This document shows positions 22,770 through 34,224 of a stretch of DNA of 64,000 nucleotides, in pieces. The translations under genes were made by a program, and so were the position numbers. The notes beneath the pieces are model-generated. The model worked only from the letters and a program-made list of their open reading frames with translations. It was not told where the DNA came from and ran no database searches. Every line of letters starts with the position of its first letter. Position 1 is the first letter of the stretch. The stretch is from Lepidostoma basale (taxonomy: Eukaryota > Arthropoda > Insecta > Trichoptera > Lepidostomatidae), in contig JAHDVF020000221.1 of the NCBI GenBank assembly GCA_022606425.2, positions 310,001-374,000 of the forward strand, given 5' to 3'.

Positions 22770-22812
22770 GTGGTGATCGACGTCTTTCATATTAGTGAAA
22801 GTGCGTTCAGAT
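22770..22812 (+). mobile_element. CR1-like LINE scrap
   Basis: GACGTCTTTCATATTAGTGA then AAGTGCGTTCAGA is the CR1-like C-terminal segment, here on the plus strand. Confidence 0.5.
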
Positions 22813-22814
22813 AA

Positions 22815-22890
22815 CAAAGGGTGGCGGTCTAGGGGATAGAACGCTTGGCTTCTGATCCAGGGAACTTGGGTTCGAGCCTGGACACGACCA
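22815..22890 (+). other. tRNA-like sequence (pseudo-tRNA or SINE head)
   Basis: A possible A box (TCTAGGGGATAGAACGC), a CTTGG/CCAGG arm and a B box (GGTTCGAGCC) are spaced as in a tRNA. The anticodon loop is not a clean 7 bases and the acceptor stem does not close well, so a functional tRNA is unlikely. No other copy is in the window. Confidence 0.35.
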
Positions 22891-23065
22891 GATTCCTTCT
22901 TCATAATAATGAGCTATTTTCTGCTCACATTGAAGATTGTAAAATAAATTCTAACACCATTGATTTAAATCATTGGTATTAGTCTTTTATTTTTTTTTAG
23001 ATAAAAAAAAATAAAAATTATAACGTAAAATTTTAACTCCCCCAGAGAATGATCAAATGCAATGT

Positions 23066-23462
23066 GTGATCTGTTTTATTGTATGGATGTGAAACGTGAA
23101 TCTTAAAAGTCAACTCAATGAACAGACTGGAAGCATTTGAAATGTGGCTCTATCGCCGAATGCTCAGAATTCCCTGGACAGACATGGTTACTAATACTGA
23201 AGTCCTGAAGCGAGCTAGAATTGACAAGGAGCTGTTGTCAAACTACTGCTTGAGGAAAAGTACCACCTTCTCCAACTGATATTTGAGGAAAATTGAGGGA
23301 CGCCGAGGGCCTGGTAGGATACAGATATCCTGGCTGCGAAAAGTGAGGGAGTGGACTGACATACGAAATGTGGAGGAGCTGTTCCGAGCGGCGCAGGACA
23401 GGGACTGGTTCGCCAACGTTGGGGGGACCCAACAAGGCACTTGAAGAATCAGAAGAAGAATG
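23066..23462 (+). mobile_element. LINE-D C-terminal fragment, copy 2
   Basis: Across frameshifts it encodes MNRLEAFEMWLYRRMLRIPW, RGPGRIQISWLRKVREWTDI and EELFRAAQDRDWFANV. Ends in an AGAAGAAGAA tail. Same family as 17640-18060. Confidence 0.7.
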
Positions 23463-23463
23463 A

Positions 23464-23530
23464 CTCATAACCATATTTCACCATTGGCTTGATGATGGTT
23501 TAATAGATACGATGCTTGGTGTTCCTAAAC
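23464..23530 (-). mobile_element. LINE-F scrap
   Basis: Minus strand gives CATCATCAAGCCAATGGTGA, the segment coding IIKPVV in LINE-F. Confidence 0.4.
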
Positions 23531-23965
23531 ATATTGCCTTTGGGTTACTTGTTAAAGTATTTCAACAAATCGTTAAAAAAAATTACCGATTCTTATTCAA
23601 ACGCCTATATTACATTCAACAATTCCAAGCAGCTGTCATTAAATGTTTGTCTCACGGTGCTTTTTAATTAACTTTAAATAAGAAAGTGCACACAATTTGC
23701 ATATGTTTTTACATAAATATTCAACCTAATTTTAGATTGCATTAATTAAACATGCAGTGACATTGTTCATATATAATATTCTCACACTTGGCATGCATAT
23801 TCATAACGAATTAAATCCGCCACGGGGGAAAAAACATCGAAAGTGTTCACACAATACTCACAGATCTGTTCGAAACCTAAACAATGATTTTTCCTTTTTT
23901 GCCTTGCATAGAACCAATTCTAAAAACGTTTCGTGTGTAGTGTTAATTTACGTGGGGTTACATTA
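23531..23965. other. Unassigned stretch
   Basis: TTTAAATAAGAAAGTG near 23665 recurs at 24120 and 24143. No gene recognised. Confidence 0.35.
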
Positions 23966-23969
23966 GACC

Positions 23970-24680
23970 AAGAACACCAAGTAGCGTTTTTATAACACCA
24001 TCATCAAGCCAGTGGTGACATGTTTCAGAGTCATAGTCTTAAAGAACTGTATTAAAGAATAGAATCATAGGTGACTAATATTTAAATTTGATTAAAATAA
24101 ATTAATGTATTAATGATGCTTTAAATAAGAAAGATGAATTGACTTTAAATAAGAAAGTACAAAAATCCATTAATGATGCTAACTTCTCTCGGTACGGTCA
24201 TTACGGAAGCCAACGATATGCACGCGGAGTTGGAACACAGAGTTCAAAAAGGACTTCGTGCTGCAGCCTCCTTGAGACGTCCCAAAAGTCCAAGCTTCTG
24301 TCCAGAAACATCAAACTGGTGGTGACATGGTTCTTAGTCATGGAAAATGACTCATAAATAATAACAAAGAATCTATTGGTCTGAGAATAGGGTCATAAGA
24401 ATGATCTTGGGACTCAAACCTGGTTGCAGCGGAAACTTGGAGCCATGGGAACAATCAAAAGATCCGAATAATGATTCAGCAGCCCCTTATAACCGTGTGA
24501 GCCGATCGCTTAGGGTACGGCTACACCGGAGTGCCAGAGTAGGAGTCGAGACACATGTGGCTTTTGTTTACGCACTGTGCGAAGCCTATAGTGTAGCCGG
24601 TCCCATAATACGCCATATGTTGGTTCGGCAGGTGTGTTCATCTTGATTTCTGCTCTGGCACTCCGGTGTGGCCGTACCCT
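23970..24680 (+). mobile_element. LINE-F fragments, plus strand, carrying a MITE
   Basis: Two decayed pieces: 23970-24055 (IIKPVV) and 24176-24512 (EHRVQKGLRAAASLRR, SKLLSRNIKLVV, then MTQQPL-like sequence out of frame). The second piece is interrupted by the MITE at 24513, after which LINE-F sequence can no longer be followed. Confidence 0.6.
24513..24679. mobile_element. 167-bp MITE with 27-bp terminal inverted repeats and TTA duplication
   Basis: Left end GGGTACGGCTACACCGGAGT (24513-24532) continues GCCAGAG. The right end is its inverse with one mismatch. TTA is duplicated at 24510-24512 and 24680-24682, the TSD of PIF/Harbinger transposons. There is no coding capacity. The two 69-81 codon frames here are shadows of the palindrome. 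Confidence 0.8.
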
Positions 24681-24879
24681 TATCGAGGAGAAATTGGTGC
24701 ACCGAATCGGAGCGACCATTGTACATTATATTACAATATTTATATGCAATAACGAAATTAACGATATTTTATCGGTTTACGGTCGTATATTAAGTAAATA
24801 CCGGTTTCATGAAATTTCAATACAGCACGAAATGCCGGTGTTCGGTATACCTGTGTCTTCTTCTCCGGTCTCAATCTAA

Positions 24880-25025
24880 TGATTGGTCTGCAACAAGGCG
24901 ACGCATCTCCTCTTCCACTCCGCTCGGTCCTCGGCAACCCTCTTCAACTCCGCATAAGAGGTGCAGCCCATATCTCGGCAAATCTGGTCTAGGTACTCCT
25001 GTGTACCAGTATGGTAATCACTTAT
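24880..25025 (-). mobile_element. LINE C-terminal scrap (RTE-like)
   Basis: The minus strand reads LDQICRDMGCTSYAELKRVA, then EDRAEWKRRCVALLQTNH, a typical last segment of an RTE-like protein. Confidence 0.6.
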
Positions 25026-25034
25026 GAGTTCTTC

Positions 25035-25215
25035 TTCTTTTCAGCGCTACGGATCTGCCCTTCTCTATATCAGTCCTCCACTGGCGATTAAATTGTATTT
25101 TTCTTATTCTTCTTAGTGTATACCTTGTGGCCTGTTTCTTGAGAGGAATTGGCCTCCTGCTAGGTCGACTTTCAGCTGTCGATCCACCTCTTTGGTGGTC
25201 TGCCTCGGGGTCGTC
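25035..25215 (-). mobile_element. LINE-C 3' scrap
   Basis: Minus strand encodes RGRPPKRWIDS and ends in AAAAGAAGAAGAACTC, the LINE-C tail. Confidence 0.5.
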
Positions 25216-25254
25216 TACCTTGGCACAATGTCAGGGAGTCTGGGTGTATCCATT

Positions 25255-25799
25255 ATTCTCACGCGTGCATACCAATTACTAAGCTGGGCAGCATTCAAAA
25301 ATCTTGGTCACATTTTGAAAAATCCGAAAATACCCATCAACTTGAAAAGGAGAGTGTTCAATGCCTGTGTCCTGCCAGTGTTCACTTATGGTATTGAGAC
25401 AGTCACAATGTCACAAAAAAGTGCCAACAAGCTAAGAGTCACTCAGAGAGCAATGGAGTGAGCCATGTTGGGTATCAGTTTACGGGACGGACTCAGAAAT
25501 GAGGACATAAGAGTCAAGACAAAGGTTTCCGATGTTATCAAGATGGCCCAGTGGCGATGGGCGGGACATGTCGTTCGCGATCCAGGTGAAAAGTGGACAA
25601 GGCGACTGCTATGCTGGTGGCCAAGGACGGCAAAGCGTGGAGTTGGGCGCCCACAGTTGCGTTGGCGCGACGATGTCCGGAGAAGTGTGGGAAGTGCCTG
25701 GATGCGGATCGCTCAGAATAGAGGAGAATGGAAAATGCGAGAGGAGGCCTACGTCCAGGAGTGGACGGTCAATACAGGCTGAAGAAGAAGAAGAAGCAT
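25255..25799 (+). mobile_element. RTE-like LINE C-terminal half
   Basis: Two frames (25192-25461, 25465-25782) in the same phase are split by one TGA. They read SWAAFKNLGHILKNPKIPIN, VLPVFTYGIETVTMSQ, AMLGISLRDGLRNEDIR, WRWAGHVVRDPGEKW and RGVGRPQLRWRDDVRR, ending EEAYVQEWTVNTG and a (GAA)n tail. About 180 codons downstream of the RT domain remain. Confidence 0.75.
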
Positions 25800-25802
25800 A
25801 CT

Positions 25803-25900
25803 AGTTTCTTCTCCTTTGCCTGCCCCACCTAACGACATCCTCGACCTCGCATATTTCCCTTATCCTTGAGTTCCTAAGTCTGTCGCGTATTGTCTTGTTA
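25803..25900 (-). mobile_element. LINE-C scrap
   Basis: Minus strand matches the REICEVEDVVRWGRQ block of LINE-C. Confidence 0.5.
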
Positions 25901-26370
25901 AATTACGAGTATGATGTGTTTTAATTCGCCAATGGCCATATAATATAGGTTAGTGTTATTCGATTTACCGTATAAAATATAATAGAACGTATTGTTAAGT
26001 AAGTACTTTCTTTGTATATTTAAATATCCTTGTATCTATTCAATCGCCTATTGACCAATGCGTCACGATACAAGCAGATAAAAGGTATATCTATAGGTTT
26101 TTATAATTATTAATTGTTTGTCAAGAATGAGTTTTGAAATGTTTAGCTTTATTCGTATGTACCAAGAAACGGCAGACATTTTGAAACGTGGTAACGAAAC
26201 TCTGTTATAAAATAATTTAATGTCTGATTTCTGAATCACTTTTATTCAACTGATATGCTATTTTTATAATTTCTCTAACTCAAGGGTAAAATAGTTTATG
26301 CAAGTATTTCGTATTCCAGTTTAATGCGTTATACTATAATATTTTATTAGCTTGATTCAGTAAAATCTAA
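25901..26370. other. Unassigned stretch
   Basis: Nothing recognised. Confidence 0.4.
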
Positions 26371-26650
26371 TTAACCATCACGCCGTTTCACCTTTCGTAG
26401 GCAGAGAGGATAGACCGCCATACTGCTCTGTCCTGACATATCTCTGTAGGTTTCTCAACATTCATACACCGTGTCATGCATGCACACCGATTTCTCCGAC
26501 TCCTTACATGCCCGACATTCAATAGATGATTTATTTGATTGTGGCACGTTTTCTTTGGTCTACTACTATTAATAGTTCCGTTAACATCGTTAACATATAC
26601 TTATTTTACCATTCTTTCATCAACATCCTTTCCATATGTCCAAATCATCA
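26371..26650 (-). mobile_element. LINE-A copy A10
   Basis: Diverged 3' part of LINE-A on the minus strand, truncated near the RWFGH block. Confidence 0.7.
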
Positions 26651-26725
26651 TCATTAAGAGTGATAGGTTTTATTTAATTTTTTTATTAATATCCACAAAA
26701 TCAAACTATGTTTATTAAAAAAAAA

Positions 26726-27850
26726 CTAACTAACTAACCATCACGCCGTCTCTCCGAATGGGTAGGCAGAAAGAATGGACTTCCACACTTTTCTTTCCTG
26801 ACATATTTCTCTCGCTTCCTCAACATTCATACATCGTGTGATGCACACGCGTCGATTTCTCTGACACCTCACATGGCCGACATTCAATATTCGATTTATT
26901 TGATCGTGCCACGTTTTCCTCGGTCTTCCTCTATTTCTAGTTCCATTTATATCATTAACAAATATATTTTTACCATTCTTTCTTCATTCATTCTTTCCGT
27001 GTGTCCAAACCATCTTAATGATCCTTTCATAATTTTGTTCATAACACCATCATTCGAACCGCATTCACTTCTTATATTTTCATTCGACACTCTATCATAC
27101 ACATAGTATCTACACATTCGTCTAAGAGATCTCATTTCTACTGCATTTATTCTACTTTCATCGTTCTTTTGCCAGTTCCATGCTTCGCTTCCATACATAA
27201 GGGTCGGTAGAAGAACACCATTGTGCACTGCCATTCTAGCTTTTTTGGATAGGTTTTTGTTTGCGATGACAACTTTAAGTGCACCATTCACTTTGTTACC
27301 TGCCCCAATCCTTCTTTCAATACCCCTCTCCACTCGCCCATCTCTTGTAAACATACAACCTAAATACACGAACTCAACTACTTGCTCCAAATTTTCACCG
27401 TTCACGCTAATGTTGCAGACTTTCGTGGTTTCTTCCTTTTCAAAAATCATTACCTTGGACTTATTAACATTCATCATCAGATCATTTCGCATGCATACCT
27501 CATACATACAATTCACCAGGACTTGTAGTTCATGCTCGTTGTCTGCAAGAAGGACAGCGTCATCCGCATACAAGAGACAGCTTACTGACACTCCGCTCAT
27601 TTTGGCACCTACATCCAACCCTTTCAGCTCTTTCATACATTTGTCCATATACAGATTAAATAACCACGGGGACATTACGCAACCCTGTTTGACACCTTTA
27701 TTGATATCAAACCAGGCTGTAAGATCTCCATTTACTCTGACACTAGCAGTGCTTTCTGTGTATAGCGACTTAATTGCCGTGATCAGTTTTGTACTTATTC
27801 CATATTCAGACAATATTTCCCACAACTTTTCTCTATTAACGTATTTCTTA
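26726..27850 (-). mobile_element. LINE-A copy A11, longest copy
   Basis: About 1.1 kb with the inverted GTTA tail at 26726-26740 and the upstream end inside the RT domain at KKYVNREKLWEIL, just after where motif A would be. It gives the best view of the family's protein. Confidence 0.85.
26947..27825 (-). pseudogene. LINE-A reverse transcriptase, C-terminal two thirds
   Basis: 292 codons without a stop. It contains GVKQGCVMSPWLFNLYMDKC, LLYADDAVLLAD (catalytic YADD), MMNVNKSKVMIF, VYLGCMFTRDG, then the tail domain LMYGSEAWNWQKNDESRINA and EMRSLRRMCRYYVYDRV. Motif A and everything N-terminal, including any endonuclease, are missing, so the piece cannot act. A frameshift near 26990 removes the natural C-terminus seen in other copies (GRPRKTWHDQINQILNVGHV). 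Confidence 0.8.
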
Positions 27851-28462
27851 TTGTACTTACGCTTTATAAATCTTGCTTATGGTTTATGCTTATAATTACA
27901 AATATTCTATTTATGAATAATATATTGTTTAATTAAAAATATTTGTTACGCAGGTTCATACACGTTTTTTTCATTAACATGGCAACATCGTGACGTGTAC
28001 CTTTAATTGACTTACCGAATGAATTAAACTGTTGAGGTGAATGCTAATAGCCCCCAAGTCATATCCGCAACTATTGTAAGAAAGTCCTATGTATTTAAAT
28101 CACCCAACATAATGTTATACGTAACAAACAAAACTTACTTCAAGGAACCAATTTTTACTGCTTTGTTGTGATAAAAAGTAATTAGAATTTATTGTACTAT
28201 TAAATGGGTAAGGTAACATTTTTTAAAATGGCGTTTGTAAGCATAATCAACAATGGAATAGATAATTAAAAAAGTCTTGATGATGTGGGATTTGTTAGAG
28301 AAAAACGTATTTTTATATATGTATGTTTCTGTGTGGATTTCAGAACTGCATGTTAAACTATCTCCAAGTGTAAAATAGTTCAGATATACTCGTATTTCTA
28401 GATATCGCACGCTTAATAGAACACTAGCTTAACTCAATAAAGCAAGTTTTGATCAATCTGCT
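27851..28462. other. Unassigned stretch
   Basis: Nothing recognised. Confidence 0.45.
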
Positions 28463-28807
28463 AAAATGGCAGTGTACAATGGTGTTCTTGTGCCGACCCT
28501 TATGTATGGAAGTGAAGCATGGAACTGGCAAAAGAAGGATGAAAGTAGAATAAATGCAGTAGAAATGAGATCTCTAAGAGGAATGTGTGGCAAATCTGTA
28601 TATGATAGAGTGACCAAATGCAATTATAAGAAGTAAATGTGGTGCGAATGAAAGTGTTATGAACAAAATAAGGAAAGGGTCATTAAGATGGTTTGGACAC
28701 ATGAAAAGAATGAGTGAAGACAAAATGGTAAAGAAGGTATATGCAAACGGCGTGAACCGAGCTAGAAATAGAGGAAGGCCGAGGAAAACGTGGCACGATA
28801 AAATCAA
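28463..28807 (+). mobile_element. LINE-A copy A12
   Basis: Plus strand: AVYNGVLVPTLMYGSEAWNW, QKKDESRINAVEMRSLRG, then frameshifted RWFGHMKRMSED. Stops before the 3' end at KTWHDKIN. Confidence 0.8.
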
Positions 28808-28814
28808 TGCATAG

Positions 28815-29304
28815 TTATGGTTGTTTACCATAGATGGCGTTGATATCGAATTCCGTGTTTAATCATGAGCAAATCGTGTATAGGCGTTGTAGCGTGGCGT
28901 AGTTTTAAAATTCTGTTGGCTGTGTTTCGATATTCCGTGTATGGCATGTATCACAATTGCGTGCGTATTGAGTGTTTAAAATCGTGCGTATCGACAACAT
29001 TCAGGCAGGACTACGTATGTCGGGTCCGCTAGTGTATTATATGTAATTATAAAATTAAAAACATACTTTTCCTCTTTTATTTGAAAAAAAAATATTATTA
29101 TACAAATATATAAAAATAAAACTACTAATGCATTATCAAATATGAAATATATATTAGAAACCCCTGAATAATTAAAAACCAGTGTCAACCCGTGAAATAT
29201 TCACGGAATTTTTTTAAAAAACTACCCTTTAAAATCTTGGTTGACTGTAGAATCGTAATCAGTAATAAGTTGCTACTTTTAATGTTAATCATTTTTTCCA
29301 CACA
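28815..29304. other. Unassigned stretch
   Basis: A more G+C-rich part (28820-29030) ends in GGGTCCGCTAGTG. A CTAG near a weak GGAC/GTCC hairpin recalls a Helitron 3' end, but the match is too short to call. Confidence 0.3.
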
Positions 29305-29537
29305 CGTTAAAAAAATGTCTTCTTCCTCTTCTTCTTCCTTATTGTAGACCTACTCGTATTTGGTCTGTTCTCCGGAGTACGCTCCTCCTGTGAGGTAGAT
29401 TCCCAGCTATCCTTCCATCTTTTAGGAGGTCTTCCACGAGGACGAGTCCCATGAGGTTGATTATGCAATGCAATATAGGGGAGTTTGGTGGTGTCCATTC
29501 TTTGAACATGACCGTACCAGTCCCTTTTTTTTCGCAA
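29305..29537 (-). mobile_element. LINE-C 3' fragment
   Basis: Minus frame: RKKRDWYGHVQRMDTTKLPY, IALHNQPHGTRPRGRPPKRW, SWESTSQEE, with an (AAGAAG)n-rich end. Confidence 0.7.
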
Positions 29538-30719
29538 TTAAAAAATAACACATTGTTCTCCTTTTGTTTTCTACCCTTCTGTCATACAACAATAACCAAA
29601 ACAAAATTCGAAGAAGTATTCCTATCTCCATCTCTTGTATTCAAAATATTATCGTACTCTTTCTTGATGACAAGCGTGTTTTACGTATTAATTTTATGAT
29701 TACGTAATTAAATTAATAAAACAATTTAATAAATATATCTTCAGTAACTTTAAATGGAAAAGCTTTTTATATTTCTAGAAAGTTTTCTTGAAGTTATTAA
29801 TACCTTAAGGATGTTAAAAGTATCACCTTTCCAGGCATTATCAAGTGTTAATAATTTATATAACTGTGTAAACTTTATATAAAATTTAATATCACTTTTC
29901 AAGCAATAAAAGCTATATATAATAAAACTCTAACAGATTCTATATTCTGACAGATTTTCGGTGTGTGATAATTTTCTTAATTTGATTGTTATTACATGTT
30001 AACAATTATAATGATTTTTTAAGGGTTATCTATATTTAACAATTCCATGCGATAATCCTTAACCTTGGTATAATTCCTTGATTTATGTATATATATGTCT
30101 GCGGTTGCTAATTTTGAATATTTAAGGGTCATTGATATAGAAACCTTCATGGAATTGTTACACCGTTTTGACCTTGGAATTTTGATTATTTGTTTATGAA
30201 ATTAGATAAATATCCGCTCTTAATGGCTTCCGGCATCTGGTACATACAAACATATAAAGCACACTACAATACCCATAAAGTTCGCACGTCGATAGATTTA
30301 CATTTACTGCCATTGTTGCCGAATCAAACAATGAGGAAATCGCTATATATAAGTACCTATAGCTTATAACATTTTATTGTTAATCAATTTTATGCGACTT
30401 TTGCTAATTCAATTTACGTACATTTCCAAATGTAATCGTTACGTACAATGTGTTTGTGTTTCCTGATTTTTGCTCAAAATGTGACAAACTTTCTAGATAA
30501 CAATAGAAAGCATAAATAATGTACACGTTTTAACCATTTAAAACACGGAAATTGATACAATAAAAAACAATGCCATCTCCTGAAACGTAAGCCGTAAATT
30601 TTATTTTCTGAAGATAGCCGAAAAGACATTTGGGGGGACCGCCCTCTTCAGGGTCTCTTTGTCCAGATTCTGCCTATCGTTGGCGATTTTTAAATTAATT
30701 GAATTTTTTTTTTTTTTTT
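29538..30719. other. Unassigned stretch
   Basis: At 30609-30655 both strands carry CTGAAGA followed by short stems, a possible decayed hammerhead (minus: CTGAAGAGGGCGGTCCCC then AAATGTC) lacking the G of GAAA. Nothing else recognised. Confidence 0.35.
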
Positions 30720-31122
30720 AAACTAAATAACTAACCATTACGCCGTCTCCCCGAAGGGGTAGGCAGAAAGGATGGACTGACACTCTTCTTAACATATTTC
30801 TCTCTTCCTCACCATTCATACTTCGTGTGATGCACGCGCTTCGATTTCTCTGACTCCTCACGTGGCCGACATTCAATATTTGATTTATTTGATCGTGCCA
30901 CGTTTTCCACGGTCTTCCTCTAATTCTAGTTCTTTTAACATCGTTAACATATATGTTTTACCATTCTTTCCATGTGTCCAAACTATTTTAATGATCCTTT
31001 CATTAATATGTTCATAACACCATCATTCGCACCGCATTCACTTCTTGTATTTTCATTCGACACTCTATCATACACACATTCGTTTAATAGATCTCATTTC
31101 TACTGCATTTATTCTACTTTTG
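30720..31122 (-). mobile_element. LINE-A copy A13
   Basis: Inverted tail, exact hairpin CCCCGAAGGGG and C-terminal RT sequence, truncated within the block coding INAVEMR. Confidence 0.8.
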
Positions 31123-31136
31123 ATAATTCGTAAATT

Positions 31137-31246
31137 GTCCTGATGAATGACGTCATTTGATAATGCCTTAATAAGGCGAAACATGTTATTCCCATAAAAT
31201 ATTATAAAACTTCTAAAAAACAGAGTTTTCATTCGCATTAATTACT
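31137..31246 (+). repeat. H1 right arm only
   Basis: TTTGATAATGCCTTAATAAG, GCGAAACATGTT and the H1 arm end. The left arm is missing. Confidence 0.6.
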
Positions 31247-31800
31247 TCTGATCAAATAGGGAATTGCACAAAAAATATCAATTTAAATATAATAGAATAT
31301 TATGTGTAAGTTATTTTTAAGTATATATTTTCACTCGGGATAAATGAAGTACCATAGAAACACTGCATTCCGAATTCAAATAACTACAGTTATATATCCT
31401 ATAAGTATGTTGACATAGGTAACCTAACATTGGATACAAAATTGGTTGGTCGTGCATTTGTCTCTGGTCACGTGACTCTGATAATTTTGTAACATAAATT
31501 AATTTAATATCATAATATAGATAGCCGAACTAGGCCGACTGATCGGTAACGATAACTTAGGGTGCTTCTACACAGACAGCACTTTACACGGTCAATATAT
31601 TTTGTATTTGACCGATTTGATAGATACTTTTTAACGATACTAGAGTCATTATTGATACGAAAAAATCAGTTTCACTTAAATACAGTTTTACTACAAAATC
31701 GAAATAACATTTGAAAGAGCTTTGGAATAATGCTCTTGAAATCAACGTATAATTTAATAAAATAATTGCGCTAATTTTCACGGTTGATAGCAATGTGTTT
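31247..31800. other. Unassigned stretch
   Basis: Nothing recognised; a 69-codon minus frame has no domain. Confidence 0.4.
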
Positions 31801-31805
31801 TTTTT

Positions 31806-31985
31806 TTGGGGGATCTTGGGAAAATCCGGGTAACTCGTCTTTTTGGACTAGCGTTTCGGAGATCGTTGCAGTCTCCATCTTCGGGGTGGTTATATATAGG
31901 CTCCCTGAAGATGGAGACTGCAACGATCTCCGAAACGTCGGCCCAGAACGACGAGTTACACGGATTTTTACAAGACACAAAAAAA
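31806..31985. repeat. H8 foldback with a hammerhead core on the sense arm
   Basis: The arms are inverse around 31887-31900. The sense arm has CTGAAGA (31905-31911), stem II GGAGA...TCTCC, GAAA (31932-31935) and ACGTC (cleavage after 31939). Core bases all fit. Stem I is weak (two pairs, CC with GG). The antisense arm has a C for T in the core and a broken triplet. Several overlapping 60-80 codon frames here are palindrome artefacts. Confidence 0.65.
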
Positions 31986-32064
31986 TATCATATTTAATAA
32001 AATGTTTTAACAATGAATTGTTTTAGATTATATCTTCTATTTGCCATGTGTTTTTGCAATTTTT

Positions 32065-32299
32065 TATTATTATTTGTTGAAACGCTATTTACGTCATTAC
32101 AGCGCGAGCTATATCATATTGATTATCGTGAGATGTGATAGGTAGCTAATCTATCGCCATTTTATTGTCACGTGACTTCAGTGACAATAAAATTACCAGA
32201 CCCAAAGACAGTGTAAAAATCACACTACCATGGCCGGGAATCGAACCCGGGACCTTCAATGGTAGTTAAAACACTTACCACTAGGTCACGAAGTTCGTC
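32065..32299 (-). mobile_element. tRNA-derived SINE, copy S2
   Basis: Minus strand carries the B box (inverse GGAATCGAACC) and the SINE body. A small inverted duplication (ATTGTCAC...GTGACAAT) replaces part of the body near 32165-32190. Confidence 0.75.
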
Positions 32300-32927
32300 A
32301 TGATCGTCGTCAAATGTGCTAAGGGATTTAAATATAGAACAAAGTAAATGAGAAAAAACTGTTTATTGTAACTTTTACTTTTTATAAATTTATAACACAT
32401 ACTTAAACTTACTCTGATACTCAAAAGCCCAGTATCACGGGTAAAATATAAATTTAACAAATCGAGTGTTAATGAAAGTTAATATTTTTTTATTCAAATT
32501 AATTATTATTTGTCTGTCTCCTAAGAAACAAAGTCGCGTTCTTTAAATGAATGCATCGCAGTAACAGAACCCGACATTTTAGATTCATTGTTTATGTATC
32601 AAACGGGTCACATCGAGTGAAACTTGTTCGACCGCGTCAGCAAGGCGCGTTGTGTGAACGGACCTAAAGGCTTTACAAACTGCTCGGGCTTACATTGACC
32701 ACCGAACATAATGACGTCCAGCGCACACGACCAGCGGATTGCTGTGTTAATACAAATTATATTGTACTGTGTACAAATACGCCACTTTCAATTGATCAGA
32801 AAAGTGAAATGGTACATTGTTTAGTACGCGGATATAGTTATATAGATGTACACATGTACACGATACTAACATATTACTAATTTGTTAAAAAATATCAGAC
32901 ATTGTAAAATTCGCATTTTTAATTTAA
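32300..32927. other. Unassigned, moderately G+C-rich in the middle
   Basis: Around 32560-32720 the composition rises (CGCGTCAGCAAGGCGCG, GACGTCCAGCGC) with no repeat match. A 61-codon plus frame has no domain. May be conserved intronic sequence. Confidence 0.3.
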
Positions 32928-33000
32928 TTGTCTCTTAAACAATGTCGAAAAACTCCATATTAGGTTATTTACCGTTTCTTGAACAATTGTGTAAAAATTA
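32928..33000 (+). repeat. H1 head fragments, two in tandem
   Basis: TGTCTCTTAAACAATGTCG and CCGTTTCTTGAACAATTGTG, each followed by the AAAACTCC/AAAATTAC continuation of the H1 head. Confidence 0.5.
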
Positions 33001-33388
33001 CATGTATCTCAATAGAGACGAAGTTGTAAATTATTTGGAAATAGAATATGGTGGTCGAGGCGTTTACAGGTCTTATGACCTGTCATTGGTTGGGTTAAGC
33101 GATCGTTTTATGTAATACAACATACCTCATTCCTCCCTTCTTACGAACACCACGTCTGACAATTATTTTGGAAAGTTGTATATATGCTACCATGTTGAGA
33201 AACATTTCACATTTTTAGTTCAATCTACACTAGTGCCATCTATTGAGACTAGATGTAAGCATTAAGCAGAAAATCTTTATTAATGTAATGTGAAAGGCTA
33301 TCAACCCAATTATCACACATTACTAGACAACGCCTGGAGAAAACTCTCTAATTTTTGGCTACAAGTATTTGTATGCATTAAAAAAAAA

Positions 33389-33597
33389 TTATGCAAAACT
33401 CCATAATAAATAATGAATACGAATGAAAACGCCTATTTTCGAGAAGTGTTATTATATTTTACGGGAATGACATGTTTCACCTTGCTGAGGCATTATCAAC
33501 TGTCATTTGATAATGTCTTAGCAAGGCGAAACATGCTTTATATAAAATATAATAAAACTTCTAGAAAACAGACATTTTCATTCGTGTAAATTATTTC
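33389..33597. repeat. H1 foldback
   Basis: Arms inverse around AACTGTCATTTG. Sense unit TTGATAATGTCTTAGCAAGG then CGAAACATG, with the triplet lost (GCTT). Another left-arm scrap follows at 33646-33693. Confidence 0.7.
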
Positions 33598-33699
33598 ATC
33601 TATATGAGGTATTTAATATTGATAAATACTTCTGTTTTCAATTGTATTGCTATATTATATTTTATGAGAATGGCATGTTTCGCCTTGCTTGAAGATTAT

Positions 33700-34224
33700 A
33701 ATAGTGACTTTTTAATGTAAAACTTAATGTAAAGCCAAACTCTAACTTAGCGAAACGTTTCAATTTAAAATGACTGTAGAATGTAACCCTTTTCTTATGT
33801 AGAGTTTCGCGGTATTGTTATAAAAAATGTCATAATAAATATTTATATTGAGTTTTTAATGTTTAGAAAACGTACGTTTTCTAAAAGCTTCACTATATTT
33901 CATAAGATATTTTCAATCGTGTCACTACCGTAAAATATAATAAATCTACTAGAAAATGTACTTTTTAATATTTACAACTATACTTGTTTTGACTGTTCGA
34001 AATATTTTGCCTTATTAAGGCAAACGTATTGATGGCAAACGGCAAATGGCAAACGTATTGAGTCCATTTAATACACACTCGTATGACACAAAGTGAAATA
34101 ATATATTATTATTTACTATTAGAAAATCGCTAGTATAATACATATTTTATTTTATTTTATTAATATTAACTTTGTGGTCACATATTATAATTTTATTGAT
34201 TAATTAAACTTTTGTGCGTTTATT
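33700..34224. other. Unassigned stretch
   Basis: Short H-like pieces (TTAGCGAAACGTTTC near 33750) and a local duplication of GGCAAACGTATTGA near 34019-34060. No gene. Confidence 0.4.

Noticed and set aside
22815..22890. Functional tRNA gene
   Set aside because: Acceptor stem does not close and the anticodon loop is irregular.
29010..29035. Helitron 3' end (CTAG after a hairpin)
   Set aside because: The hairpin is only four pairs and no 5' TC end or second copy was found.
30605..30655. Tenth hammerhead family
   Set aside because: CTGAAGA is present on both strands but GAAA is broken on the minus and stem II is absent on the plus.
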